The notes under the pieces: model-generated | The model's input: the letters and a program-made list of their open reading frames with translations, nothing else | Told to the model about the DNA's origin: nothing | The model's database searches: none | Shown here: piece after piece, positions 8,488-16,078 of the stretch | Position numbering within the stretch: position 1 is the stretch's first letter | Layout of the letters: each line of letters begins with the position of its first letter | IMG/VR virus record: IMGVR_UViG_3300006641_000212 | Span: 1 to 21,761 of that record | Strand: one strand, 5' to 3' | DNA length: 21,761 nt | Source of the DNA: a virus | Translations under genes and position numbers: made by a program

Positions 8488-8685
8488 TTAAAGGCTATGT
8501 TGTCCTTTAGATTTATCTTCCTCGTCTTCGAATTGTTTCTTTAATCGATTTATCCACCATTGTCTATCTTCAGAATTTATATTTTCTTGTTCAAATATAG
8601 ACAATTTACCATGATATTTTAAAATGAATTGTTCTTCTAACAAATTATAATATCTATTATCTAATTCTTCATCACTTTGTCGAGC
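8488..8685 (-). CDS. +1-frame extension of the gp26-type chaperone (65 residues)
   Basis: A 65-codon frame with no ATG or GTG, ending in TAA at 8488-8490. It is open back through the end of the upstream gene to a TAA 11 codons before the proposed shift, and lies in the +1 frame relative to it. The product reads ARQSDEELDNRYYNLLEEQF and later EDRQWWINRLKKQFEDEEDK: acidic, helical and protein-like, so not random AT-rich sequence. In the upstream frame the bases before the tandem stop TGA TGA are TTC TTT CGC TCG ACA AAG. If the Phe tRNA slips from TTT (8689-8687) to TTC, skipping one base, translation continues as FF-ARQSDEE and yields a 400-aa fusion. UUU-CGN is the type of +1 site used by influenza PA-X. 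Tail assembly chaperones (lambda G/GT) are commonly made in two frameshifted forms. An independent gene starting at TTG is possible but has no well-placed Shine-Dalgarno. Confidence 0.6.
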   Translation of the reverse strand, partial: ARQSDEELDNRYYNLLEEQFILKYHGKLSIFEQENINSEDRQWWINRLKKQFEDEEDKSKGQHSL

Positions 8686-9691
8686 GAAAGAATCCGTCAG
8701 TAACGGGTAACTCCATAGTTACTTCGTTCTGACACTCCTTACAAATAATAGTAACTGTTGAATCTATGCCCGGAGTATTTTCTCGCAAGAACTCTCTAAT
8801 TGCGGCATTATCCTTAGAATGTAATTTAGATACAATTGATTGAATAACAATAGGATTAGAAACACCATTAACCGATGTTATCGTTTTTTCCAAAGTTCCA
8901 TCTAATATTGCTTCTGATTGATCAGATTGATCTTGTCTATTAATTCTTCCTGGCACTTTGCGTTTATTTGTAGTTTTAACACTATTATTTAAATTGCGAT
9001 TAAATTTTTGACGTGATAAAATATCTGAAATATCACCAGATCTCAAAAATCGAACACTCACCCAAACTTCTCTTCTTGATATTTCAGACAAATGTGGTAA
9101 AACAACTTTAAATGGTTCTGGTCCAAGTTTAGTATTAGCTGGTATAACTGTTGAATATAATTCATTCATATCATAAACATGTGTATTTTGTGCACCACAA
9201 TGTGGACATGTCAACACAAACTTATACTCATTACCATATGTTATACCTCTTATATAATATAACAAAAACGTTCTATCACCAATTAACAGTTCAGACGGGT
9301 CCATATCACCTGGAAATTGACAACATTTTCTAAACATTGCATCCAATGCTTGACCAGATGATGTAAATCTTTTATTAGCAAAGATTTTTTCTACACTTTG
9401 GGTCATAGCTCGAACATTTACAACACCATTAGACCAACCTTTATAATATAAACCACCACTTGGTAAAATACAATCTTCCCAAGGTATTAATAAATCATGC
9501 GGAGCTTCAGCTAAAGCATTAATAAAATCCACATCGGACATATCTTTACCGATAGTGGCTATTTCACTTGATAATTGTCCGTGTCCTGGTAATATTATAT
9601 TTTCATCAACGTCTGGTGTGGTAGAATCCAATTGATCTTCATTTAAAGATTTACCTGTTACGATATCAATTTCAGTTTCTTTATTGTTCAT
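8672..9691 (-). CDS. T4 gp26-type baseplate hub / tail assembly chaperone, short form
   Basis: A 339-aa protein. The T4 baseplate gp26 family has a start motif like LPSGGLYY, a conserved 'IGDRxFLLxYIRxxTYGNEYxF' block and a Cys pair. All are here: LPSGGLYYKG at 76-85, LLIGDRTFLLYYIRGITYGN at 135-154, CPHC at 162-165 and a second pair CKEC at 317-320, together able to form a zinc ribbon. Residues 1-60 are an acidic, probably disordered tail and residues 228-262 are a Lys/Asn/Gln-rich linker. It lies after the tail tube genes and upstream of the tape measure, the normal position of the G/GT-type chaperone. A tandem TGA TGA ends it, and a +1 frame continues 65 codons further. No convincing Shine-Dalgarno is seen before ATG 9691. 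Confidence 0.75.
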   Translation of the reverse strand: MNNKETEIDIVTGKSLNEDQLDSTTPDVDENIILPGHGQLSSEIATIGKDMSDVDFINALAEAPHDLLIPWEDCILPSGGLYYKGWSNGVVNVRAMTQSVEKIFANKRFTSSGQALDAMFRKCCQFPGDMDPSELLIGDRTFLLYYIRGITYGNEYKFVLTCPHCGAQNTHVYDMNELYSTVIPANTKLGPEPFKVVLPHLSEISRREVWVSVRFLRSGDISDILSRQKFNRNLNNSVKTTNKRKVPGRINRQDQSDQSEAILDGTLEKTITSVNGVSNPIVIQSIVSKLHSKDNAAIREFLRENTPGIDSTVTIICKECQNEVTMELPVTDGFFRSTK

Positions 9692-9740
9692 ATAATATTA
9701 CACATCTCATAAAATATTAATTTGTTGACTAACGATTTAT

Positions 9741-10346
9741 TTACTCTTTAGAACCGCTAATTTCAACTGAAAAATGGTCATACATTATCGTTAGTTCAAC
9801 TGTTTTAATACCAGATTCGACATATGTTAATTCACTTTCTCTTATAACCATCGGCCACGACCCATATAAATTATATTTTACAGTTCCATCTGGTTTCTGC
9901 TTAAATTGGTCTGATGTAGTTAAATCTCTATCAATTAGATATTTAGATATTGTTGTTTGTTTTTTATATCTATTGGCAGCTTTTAGTCCTCTAGTTTCAT
10001 TCCAAATAGAATTCGACCATTGAACTAATAAATTAGAAAGTTTATATGTATCATAAAATGATATTTTTATCGGTTCAAATGTTGGTTTACCAGCGAATTT
10101 GTATTCAATCGAACCGCCTTTAGCTTTTATTTGCTCATAATTAATAGCTGGTAATTGAGCAGTTTTCAATAATATATCTTGAATACCAGTATCATAACCA
10201 GTAGTAACACTATAAGTTTTATTATTATTTTCAAATGTTTTTACAAATAAACTTGGTATTTCCCATGTAAATGTAGAATAAAATCTAGATTCATGATTTA
10301 CCGCACTACCATTACCACCAACATTATTTATCCTAAAACCTGGCAT
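9741..10346 (-). CDS. Tail tube-like paralogue 3 (gp19 family)
   Basis: A 201-aa protein from ATG 10346 (MPGFRINNVGG). This start is preferred over an upstream in-frame start because all three paralogues begin MPGF. It shares with its two neighbours the C-terminal pattern LYGSWPMVIRESELTYVESG followed by TVELTIMYDHF, i.e. (G/R)(C/S)WP, L-x-Y, then E-x-x-x-x-YD. T4 gp19 forms the tube, while gp48 and gp54 are tube-like initiators that cap the baseplate. Being third in the row and the most divergent, this copy may be such an initiator. Its ATG lies one base after the upstream gene's TAA, suggesting coupling, with a purine-rich GATGGGG about nine bases upstream. Confidence 0.72.
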   Translation of the reverse strand: MPGFRINNVGGNGSAVNHESRFYSTFTWEIPSLFVKTFENNNKTYSVTTGYDTGIQDILLKTAQLPAINYEQIKAKGGSIEYKFAGKPTFEPIKISFYDTYKLSNLLVQWSNSIWNETRGLKAANRYKKQTTISKYLIDRDLTTSDQFKQKPDGTVKYNLYGSWPMVIRESELTYVESGIKTVELTIMYDHFSVEISGSKE

Positions 10347-10347
10347 T

Positions 10348-10989
10348 TTAATTCGGCCCCATCTTATCTGATGGTGTAAGTTCTGATGAATAACCTTCCA
10401 TGAATTTATCATATACTAAAGATAATTCTATTTTAGAAATAGATCCATTTTCATAGTCTAATATAGTTGGAGTTATAGTTTCAGGCCAACATCTATATAA
10501 TGTATATTTCCATGCCAAAGTGCCAATACCAGTTAACATTGATATACTTGCAGTTGTTCTTCTTGATTCAGGATACGTTGTCCTTGAAGATCTTCTATTC
10601 CACGCTCCTTGTGTCCACCAAAATACAATATCTGATGCAGTTGCATTAATTTCATTAGTAGGATCTGAACCACTTAAAATTTCATAAAATACAACATTTA
10701 CTGGTGAATATTTAGCTCTAAGTGGAACATTGATGTAGTCAGCACCATTGTAAACTACTTCTTTTTCTATTTCAATTATTGGCCGTGTTATAGATTGACA
10801 AGATAATGTTACAATTTTATCAGAAAATACTGTTTTATTTATTCTAGCGTTGTTTATTGGTATAGATAGAGACAGCTCGAACCGATTAGTTCGAGCTGTT
10901 TCTATTGTGTTGGATATAATATTTTTTGAATCATTACCAAATTTTATATTACATCCATTTAATATTCTGCCAATATTAAATCCAGGCAT
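10348..10989 (-). CDS. Tail tube-like paralogue 2 (gp19 family)
   Basis: A 213-aa protein (MPGFNIGRILNGCNIKF...). It aligns with the first paralogue at the N-terminus (MPGFN; IETARTNRFELSL against IETRRQNRWVMEF) and at the C-terminus (LYRCWPETITPTILDYENGS, then IELSLVYDKF). It is slightly longer than paralogue 1, with a basic SRTTYPESRRTT loop in the middle. Four bases separate it from paralogue 1 and no Shine-Dalgarno is visible, so it probably depends on coupling and is made at lower level than the main tube. It could be a gp48/gp54-like tube initiator. The coding sequence for ETARTNRFELS contains an 11-bp perfect hairpin (10872-10899). Confidence 0.75.
   Translation of the reverse strand: MPGFNIGRILNGCNIKFGNDSKNIISNTIETARTNRFELSLSIPINNARINKTVFSDKIVTLSCQSITRPIIEIEKEVVYNGADYINVPLRAKYSPVNVVFYEILSGSDPTNEINATASDIVFWWTQGAWNRRSSRTTYPESRRTTASISMLTGIGTLAWKYTLYRCWPETITPTILDYENGSISKIELSLVYDKFMEGYSSELTPSDKMGPN
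10872..10899 (-). repeat. Perfect 11-bp hairpin inside tube paralogue 2
   Basis: Arms ACAGCTCGAAC (10872-10882) and GTTCGAGCTGT (10889-10899) are exact reverse complements with a 6-nt loop. They extend by about three more pairs if one G-U wobble is allowed. The hairpin is G/C-rich for this genome and lies about 90-115 nt into the gene. It is not followed by a U-run. It could slow ribosomes or polymerase and so lower paralogue 2 and 3 relative to the main tube protein. Confidence 0.6.
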
Positions 10990-10993
10990 TTTA

Positions 10994-11593
10994 TTAATTT
11001 ACAGGGCAACTTGGTTGAATTGGTTGTGGTGCAACTGGAGTTGGACAAGAACCATCTTCAAATTGACGAACTGCACGATCATAACGCATAATGCATTCAA
11101 TCATACAAATTTTACCACTTGAATAATTTAATTCGCCCCAATCACATTCTTTTGGCCAGCAACCAAACATTGACCAAACTTCATTACGTTGACCAGTTCC
11201 ATCCAACATTCTCAATGACGCATTTCGCTTATAAAAGCGTGGATGTGCCATGTTCATGTTTCCAATGTTTATTACAGTTTCAATCCAGTGATAAACACCT
11301 TTACTTATGTCTGGATCTTGTTCAGCGTCATACCATCTTAGTTTCATGTCAGAAAATTTATGCTTACCGGCAAAGTAAGCAACTTCTTGCATGTGGTGCA
11401 TTTCTTCTTCGTCAAATTGAAATTTAGGTCTACTAGCAGATTCTAGTAACAAAAGTTCAGTTTGAGTGAAAGTACCAGCACCGCGTCCTAAAAATTCCAT
11501 GACCCATCTGTTCTGACGTCTCGTTTCAATGTTGTTGGAAGGGCCAACACCTTGATACGATCCATTGAACGGAGCAACATTAAATCCAGGCAT
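10994..11593 (-). CDS. Major tail tube protein (gp19 family), paralogue 1
   Basis: A 199-aa protein from ATG 11593 (MPGFNVAPFNGSYQG). GGAG 10 bases upstream supports this start over the longer frame. Its length and pattern fit T4 gp19-like tube subunits: an early RRQNRWVMEF strand, a central SDMKLRWYDAEQDPDISKGV with W and D typical of tube proteins, and the CWPKECDWGELNYSSGKICM segment followed by MRYDRAV. The C-terminus is a short Pro-rich tail (CPTPVAPQPIQPSCPVN). Being first of three tandem paralogues and having the best ribosome binding site, it is the best candidate for the main tube subunit. Confidence 0.8.
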   Translation of the reverse strand: MPGFNVAPFNGSYQGVGPSNNIETRRQNRWVMEFLGRGAGTFTQTELLLLESASRPKFQFDEEEMHHMQEVAYFAGKHKFSDMKLRWYDAEQDPDISKGVYHWIETVINIGNMNMAHPRFYKRNASLRMLDGTGQRNEVWSMFGCWPKECDWGELNYSSGKICMIECIMRYDRAVRQFEDGSCPTPVAPQPIQPSCPVN

Positions 11594-11640
11594 TTTATAA
11601 ATCTCCGTGTTGAAACATTTACTTATATTTGTAAAAAATA

Positions 11641-12123
11641 TCAACCGTCTACATGATTTGAAAAACGATTGACTCTACCATCATCTTTGGTTACAAAATA
11701 ATATTTGTCAAAATCATCATTACGTTTGATGGTTTTAATGCATTTAAAACTCAAAGATTTTAATAATAATTGAGCAGATAAGAAAATGTCATTAACGTAA
11801 GCAGACATAACATATGGTTGTTCTTTAATAATAATTTTTGAAATCATCGTAGTAGCCACTTTATTTCTACGAGCTTTTGGCGTTACCCAACAATGGGTAA
11901 AATTAACATAATAATTATCTTGTTTATTATATAATAAGTAACCAATCGGAGAACCATAAATATCATAAGAAATAACGCCAGCATTATTACCAATTTGATA
12001 TATAAAATATGGTATTATATCTACAAGAGGCACACTCAATTCTCTAGAACAACATTGAAATAAAGATTCAAATTCTTGTCTATTTTTTAATTCTAAATCT
12101 TCTACATGAACAAAAAATTCCAT
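11641..12123 (-). CDS. GNAT-family N-acetyltransferase
   Basis: A 160-aa protein from ATG 12123 (MEFFVHVEDLELKNRQ), chosen because CGGAGGT lies five bases before it. GNAT enzymes move an acetyl group from acetyl-CoA to an amine. The core is visible as VISYDIYGSPIGYLLYNKQD (beta2-beta3), then VNFTHCWVTPKARRNKVATT (beta4 and the acetyl-CoA motif A, normally R/Q-x-x-G-x-G/A), then an MSAYVND strand and an FLSAQLLLKSLSFKCIKT segment (typical of the 'N..a..lY...GF' motif B). The first Gly of motif A is Lys-Val here, so activity is not certain. It sits alone between sheath and tube genes. The substrate is unknown; a virion protein is an inference from context only. Confidence 0.72.
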   Translation of the reverse strand: MEFFVHVEDLELKNRQEFESLFQCCSRELSVPLVDIIPYFIYQIGNNAGVISYDIYGSPIGYLLYNKQDNYYVNFTHCWVTPKARRNKVATTMISKIIIKEQPYVMSAYVNDIFLSAQLLLKSLSFKCIKTIKRNDDFDKYYFVTKDDGRVNRFSNHVDG

Positions 12124-12200
12124 GACGACCTCCGAATTTGGTGGCATCATTATATTTGTATGCAAATAAAAGAAGATGGAAAATAATAACAGAACAAGTA

Positions 12201-13067
12201 TTATACAATCATCAAACCTAGTATTTTATCTAATCGTGATTCAAACGCCTGATGCATTGGAGAAGCTAAACGATCATCATCATGAGGAACAATCTCCTCA
12301 GGTTTTTCTGGTTCATCTAGTTCTTCTGGTTCATCTAGTTCTTCTGGTTCATCTGATTCATCTGATTCATCTGATTCATCTGAACTATGCCCCCACGGTG
12401 ATTCCCATCCCCACACTTTCTCAGTGATTTTTCTAGCAAGAGATTCAGCATCACTATATTTTATAATACCAAAATATTGGCTAAAAGGTTTAATAAAATT
12501 TGGCATAAAATTTAATATAGTTTCTAATATATTAAGTCTAGTATAATATTCATTAGAAGCAGTACTAGAAGAACCAGATATATCATCAATAATTTGTTTT
12601 ATCAAATCATCCATACTAGTACGATTTAATACAATATTTAAATTCTTTTTATTAATTTCTTGTAGTATTTCATCATTATCTTCATTACTACCTGTTGCCA
12701 TACTTTGTGCGATATTAACTATGGCTCTACCATCAGTGCCATTAAAAATTTGGCCATTTGAACTTTCAATATATTCTTGAACTTTTAATTTATGTCCATC
12801 ATTTAATGTGATAATTTTACCATCTTTTGTTACAAATTCACCAGAAAAATCATATCCACTCTCATAACCAGAAAAATAACCCCATAATGGGTCCCAAAGT
12901 TTATCAAATGGTATAATTTTAGCAGCAGAAGAAGTAATAGCAGGAGAAGCAACATTTGCTAATGTTTTAAAACTACCAACTGTATCGTGTGCCGCAGCCA
13001 ATCCGGTTGCCATTTTCTTTAAAAAATCACGTCTATTTCCAGCTTCACTAATTGTTGATAATTTCAT
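12201..13067 (-). CDS. Probable virion protein with Tat-like N-terminus and acidic repeat tail
   Basis: A 288-aa protein beginning MKLSTISEAGNRRDFLKKMA. Residues 11-17 (NRRDFLK) match the twin-arginine consensus S/T-R-R-x-F-L-K closely, and are followed by the short mildly hydrophobic MATGLAAA. The middle part has FDKLWDPLWGYFSGYESGYD and FVTKDGKIITLNDGHKLKV, the latter resembling a small beta-rich domain. Residues about 225-255 are an acidic low-complexity stretch (SDESDESDE, then PEELDEPEELDEPEKPEE) encoded by 9-nt DNA repeats. I do not recognise the family. It starts just after the sheath terminator, so it may begin a new transcript. The Tat-like motif may instead be a protease or assembly signal in a virion protein. 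Confidence 0.65.
   Translation of the reverse strand: MKLSTISEAGNRRDFLKKMATGLAAAHDTVGSFKTLANVASPAITSSAAKIIPFDKLWDPLWGYFSGYESGYDFSGEFVTKDGKIITLNDGHKLKVQEYIESSNGQIFNGTDGRAIVNIAQSMATGSNEDNDEILQEINKKNLNIVLNRTSMDDLIKQIIDDISGSSSTASNEYYTRLNILETILNFMPNFIKPFSQYFGIIKYSDAESLARKITEKVWGWESPWGHSSDESDESDESDEPEELDEPEELDEPEKPEEIVPHDDDRLASPMHQAFESRLDKILGLMIV
12310..12381. repeat. 9-nt tandem repeat array, 8 units
   Basis: Eight 9-nt units in a row read (plus strand) ggttcatct, agttcttct, ggttcatct, agttcttct, ggttcatct, then three copies of gattcatct. They also form two perfect 18-nt units at 12310-12345. On the minus strand they encode the S/P-D-E-rich acidic stretch. Such arrays change length readily by slippage in steps of three codons without breaking the frame. 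Confidence 0.85.
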
Positions 13068-13081
13068 TTTATTACCATAAA

Positions 13082-13110
13082 AATTTGGGTCGCATTATGC
13101 GACCCAAATT
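13082..13110 (-). terminator. Intrinsic terminator of the sheath gene
   Basis: Arms 13082-13094 (AATTTGGGTCGCA) and 13098-13110 (TGCGACCCAAATT) are exact reverse complements with a 3-nt loop. On the minus strand the stem ends in a run of T (AAATTTTTATGG), the usual rho-independent form. It lies 30 bases past the sheath stop and just before the Tat-like gene's start, so it most likely limits read-through from the highly expressed sheath. Confidence 0.85.
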
Positions 13111-13139
13111 GAAAAGATTTTCTAGATTTCTAAGAATTA

Positions 13140-15992
13140 TTAACCGTTGAAAACACCAACTGCTGATAATACTTCTTCAGAAGTCAATGAAGCATTTTGA
13201 CGTGTTACACCAATATTCAAAACAACAAATTCAGCGGCACGATTTGGTACTAGAATCACTGAAACCCAAAGTTCACCCCGATCAATGCGTTCAGGAGTGT
13301 TACTATTTTCATCAATAATAGTAACATAACGCACTAGACCACGACGAGATTGGATATCTGCCAAAAATGGGTCTATTGATGCTTTGATTTGTGACCATAA
13401 AATTCGATCATTTGGTTCAAAAACAAACCCTCTTAAGATTGAAATTAAACCACGACGAACATTATTAACCAACAGTCTAACATCCATACGACTCAGTGGT
13501 GAATCACCACGTTGCAACGTTCTATTGCCCCAAACTGTTAAACCCTCACGAGTAAAATTAATGATCGGATTTACAGAATTACCACTACCATACATCAAAT
13601 CTTGTTCACCTTTAGTTGGTGAATATTCAACAGCAATAGGTGACAAAATTCGCCCTCGGCGTAAACCGGCTGGAGCACTCCATGGATCACCTTCACGTGA
13701 ACTTCTACTGAATATACCAGCCATATGTCCACTTGGTGGAATCCAAATATTCTTACCACTAAATTGATCAAATACTAACAGCCATCCACTGTAAAGACCT
13801 GCATAACTGGTATTAATAGCTTGTTGCAAATCACTTATTAACATACCATTATGCCAATCAACAGTCTGCTGCGGTCGCAAACCAAACGGTGGATCTACCA
13901 AATAAACAGCATCACCACGGCTTGAAATTATTTGAATAGCAGTACCGATAACAGCACCAGAACTAAACCCAGGAGTTGCTAAAATATCAATTTCAAAAGT
14001 TTCTGGATTTTCAAAAGCATACAAACCAGTAGCCAATGATGGATTACCTATAACAGCAACGTCCAAATAATTTGAATAACTAGGATCATTTGGAATACCA
14101 TTATTAGCACCAGAATAAGATCTTGAAGCAAATTGAGCAGGCAATCTTGTTTCGTATGTTATCAAATTAGGATCATTATTCAAAAATCCAGGTCGTTCTT
14201 CCCAATGAACGTAAAGATTGCCTCTTAATCCACCAAATACTGATCCAGGATTTAAAACATTGGCAATATAACGACTTGCTGTTTTATCAAATGAAATATC
14301 TTCAACTCTATCAAGTATTTCACCACCACTACCATAAATAAGCAATTTATATCTACCAGCTATTTCACCAACACCTTCGGTGAATAGAGACAGTTCAAAT
14401 TTCAAACCATTAGACCACGTTCCAGAACTTGGTGCTACAAACCAACCGACAATGTTTTGAAAATAATTAGAATCCAAAATGCACTGTTGGCTAAGCGGAT
14501 CTAAATCACAACTCTTAGGAACTGCTGGATCATTTGATCCTGGATCAGGTAATGATAGTCTGTTATCAAAAAATCCACGATAACTTCTTCTGTATGGACT
14601 TAAAATATCAACTTCATCTGCAAATTTTAGAACTTTTAAATTCGAAAAACTAGCTTCAAGTTCAATAGTGTCTAATTGATGATCTCCAGAAACAATTATC
14701 ATTAAATGAGTTGTACCGCCAGGTACAGTTAACTCAATTGCTTCATAATATTGTTCATTGTTTACTGTACCAACACCATTTATAATACCAACAATTGAAG
14801 TTGTATTGAGAACGCCAACTGGTAAAGATACTGATATCTGTTGAGTTGAAGATTCACCAATAACACTTAAAATAACTCTATTATTCGATGCTGTAAATGT
14901 GTATGGTCCTGCATTTGTTCCAAGCAAATAACCACGTGGAACATCCCAAGCATACAAAGCAGAATTTAATTCTGCTGCCCAAGCTTCCGTAGCTGTGATT
15001 TGAATTCTGTCGCCTTCTGTTACAGTTTGAACTTGAGCAATTGTAGATCCATCATCTTGTAACGATTCAACAAATAAATAATCTTCACTTGTTAACAATG
15101 CATTAGCTGCAGCAACAAAATCAGCCACTGTCGTATAAGTAGCTGTTGGCATTTGATAAACATTTGGTGTTACTTCACCTTCTACAGATATTGAAAATGA
15201 GCGATTGTCAGGTTGAACATTCCATGTAAATGTGTCGCCAATGTCCAATTCACCAGATGTAACTTCAACTCTTACACTAAACCCAGAATTTGTTACAGGA
15301 ATCCAAAATGAAATATTAGTACCACCTTGATCAACCAAAACATCTTCAACTATAACTTCACCATCACTATTTCTAATGATCTGAAAATCACAACCACCCA
15401 ATGCTGAACTATCAGATAAATTAGGTTCACTATTAATTATAAGTGAATATGAATCATCTGTGTCACCGGTGTAATTACCAAGAAATGACAAAGTTGCAAC
15501 AGTTCCACCATCTGTTGAACTCAAAACTGAATCAGTATAAACAATATTGTAAATACTAGATGCGTGAAATGCTGCTGATGGTGGATTGCCATCAATACCA
15601 TCACCAATTTTGCGAAACGGTATTTTACCAACATCTATACCAGAAAAAACTGGAAGACGACCCCAACCATTAACTCTAGCACCGCTAGTGTCTATACAAA
15701 TTTCATTTAATTCTGCTGGTAATCCATCGCTGCATTCAACAGCTATACGCATTACAAAAGCTTGATTACCTTCTTCTAAGTAAGCTAAAACAGAATAACC
15801 AAGATAACTATCTGGGAATGGCTCACCAAACACATCAATAAATTGCTGTGCGTTAGTTATTAATACTGGAGTATTAATTGGGCCTTTCTTAGCCGTTCCA
15901 ATAAACGCTGGTCGAATCGGACCAAGTTGATTTGGTAATTGGTTAATCTCAACAACACGTGAATAAACACCAGGGCTCAAATATGTTGGCAT
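13140..15992 (-). CDS. Tail sheath protein (enlarged)
   Basis: A 950-aa protein. The sheath surrounds the tube and contracts to drive it into the cell. The N-terminus MPTYLSPGVYSRVVEINQLP with FIGTAKKGPINTPVLITNAQ and FIDVFGEP is the typical sheath start that gives the linker arm and first core strands. The last ~150 residues, with INFTREGLTVWGNRTLQR, DVRLLVNNVRRGLISILRGF, FEPNDRILWSQIKASIDPFL and WVSVILVPNRAAEFVVLNIG, are the conserved C-terminal core. T4 gp18 has 659 residues, so about 300 extra residues sit in the middle (roughly 110-620) as beta-rich, Ser/Thr/Gly-rich domains probably on the outside of the tail. AAGGT nine bases upstream supports ATG 15992. A strong terminator follows. 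Confidence 0.93.
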   Translation of the reverse strand: MPTYLSPGVYSRVVEINQLPNQLGPIRPAFIGTAKKGPINTPVLITNAQQFIDVFGEPFPDSYLGYSVLAYLEEGNQAFVMRIAVECSDGLPAELNEICIDTSGARVNGWGRLPVFSGIDVGKIPFRKIGDGIDGNPPSAAFHASSIYNIVYTDSVLSSTDGGTVATLSFLGNYTGDTDDSYSLIINSEPNLSDSSALGGCDFQIIRNSDGEVIVEDVLVDQGGTNISFWIPVTNSGFSVRVEVTSGELDIGDTFTWNVQPDNRSFSISVEGEVTPNVYQMPTATYTTVADFVAAANALLTSEDYLFVESLQDDGSTIAQVQTVTEGDRIQITATEAWAAELNSALYAWDVPRGYLLGTNAGPYTFTASNNRVILSVIGESSTQQISVSLPVGVLNTTSIVGIINGVGTVNNEQYYEAIELTVPGGTTHLMIIVSGDHQLDTIELEASFSNLKVLKFADEVDILSPYRRSYRGFFDNRLSLPDPGSNDPAVPKSCDLDPLSQQCILDSNYFQNIVGWFVAPSSGTWSNGLKFELSLFTEGVGEIAGRYKLLIYGSGGEILDRVEDISFDKTASRYIANVLNPGSVFGGLRGNLYVHWEERPGFLNNDPNLITYETRLPAQFASRSYSGANNGIPNDPSYSNYLDVAVIGNPSLATGLYAFENPETFEIDILATPGFSSGAVIGTAIQIISSRGDAVYLVDPPFGLRPQQTVDWHNGMLISDLQQAINTSYAGLYSGWLLVFDQFSGKNIWIPPSGHMAGIFSRSSREGDPWSAPAGLRRGRILSPIAVEYSPTKGEQDLMYGSGNSVNPIINFTREGLTVWGNRTLQRGDSPLSRMDVRLLVNNVRRGLISILRGFVFEPNDRILWSQIKASIDPFLADIQSRRGLVRYVTIIDENSNTPERIDRGELWVSVILVPNRAAEFVVLNIGVTRQNASLTSEEVLSAVGVFNG

Positions 15993-16035
15993 TTTATATT
16001 ACCTTGCTCCGCAATCATTAAATTGTTCGATATAA

Positions 16036-16071
16036 TTTTGCTTAATGGAGCGTATTCTATTAAAAGCAAAA
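16036..16071 (-). other. Hairpin in the sheath leader
   Basis: TTTTGCTT (16036-16043) and AAGCAAAA (16064-16071) can pair across a 20-nt loop in the 86-nt gap before the sheath gene. It is a long-loop, modest hairpin; attenuator, processing site or chance are all possible. I could not find a convincing promoter in this gap. Confidence 0.25.
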
Positions 16072-16078
16072 ATCGAAA

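Noticed and set aside
8488-8685. Sequencing error splitting one gp26-type gene
   Set aside because: Not excluded. However, the position upstream of the tape measure, the TTT-CGC slip site and the tandem stops fit a programmed shift better than a random indel.
9692-9740. T4-type late promoter (TATAAATA) between genes
   Set aside because: The gap has A/T-rich words, but no exact late box at a fitting distance. Similar words occur inside genes across the window.
12176-12427. Plus-strand open frame with repeated VHLVLL / IHL units
   Set aside because: It is the mirror of the 9-nt repeats that encode the acidic tail of the minus-strand protein; it has no independent ribosome binding site.
12201-12427. 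CRISPR-like or recombination repeat
   Set aside because: The units are only 9 nt, contiguous and without spacers, and stay in frame with the protein; a coding microsatellite explains them.
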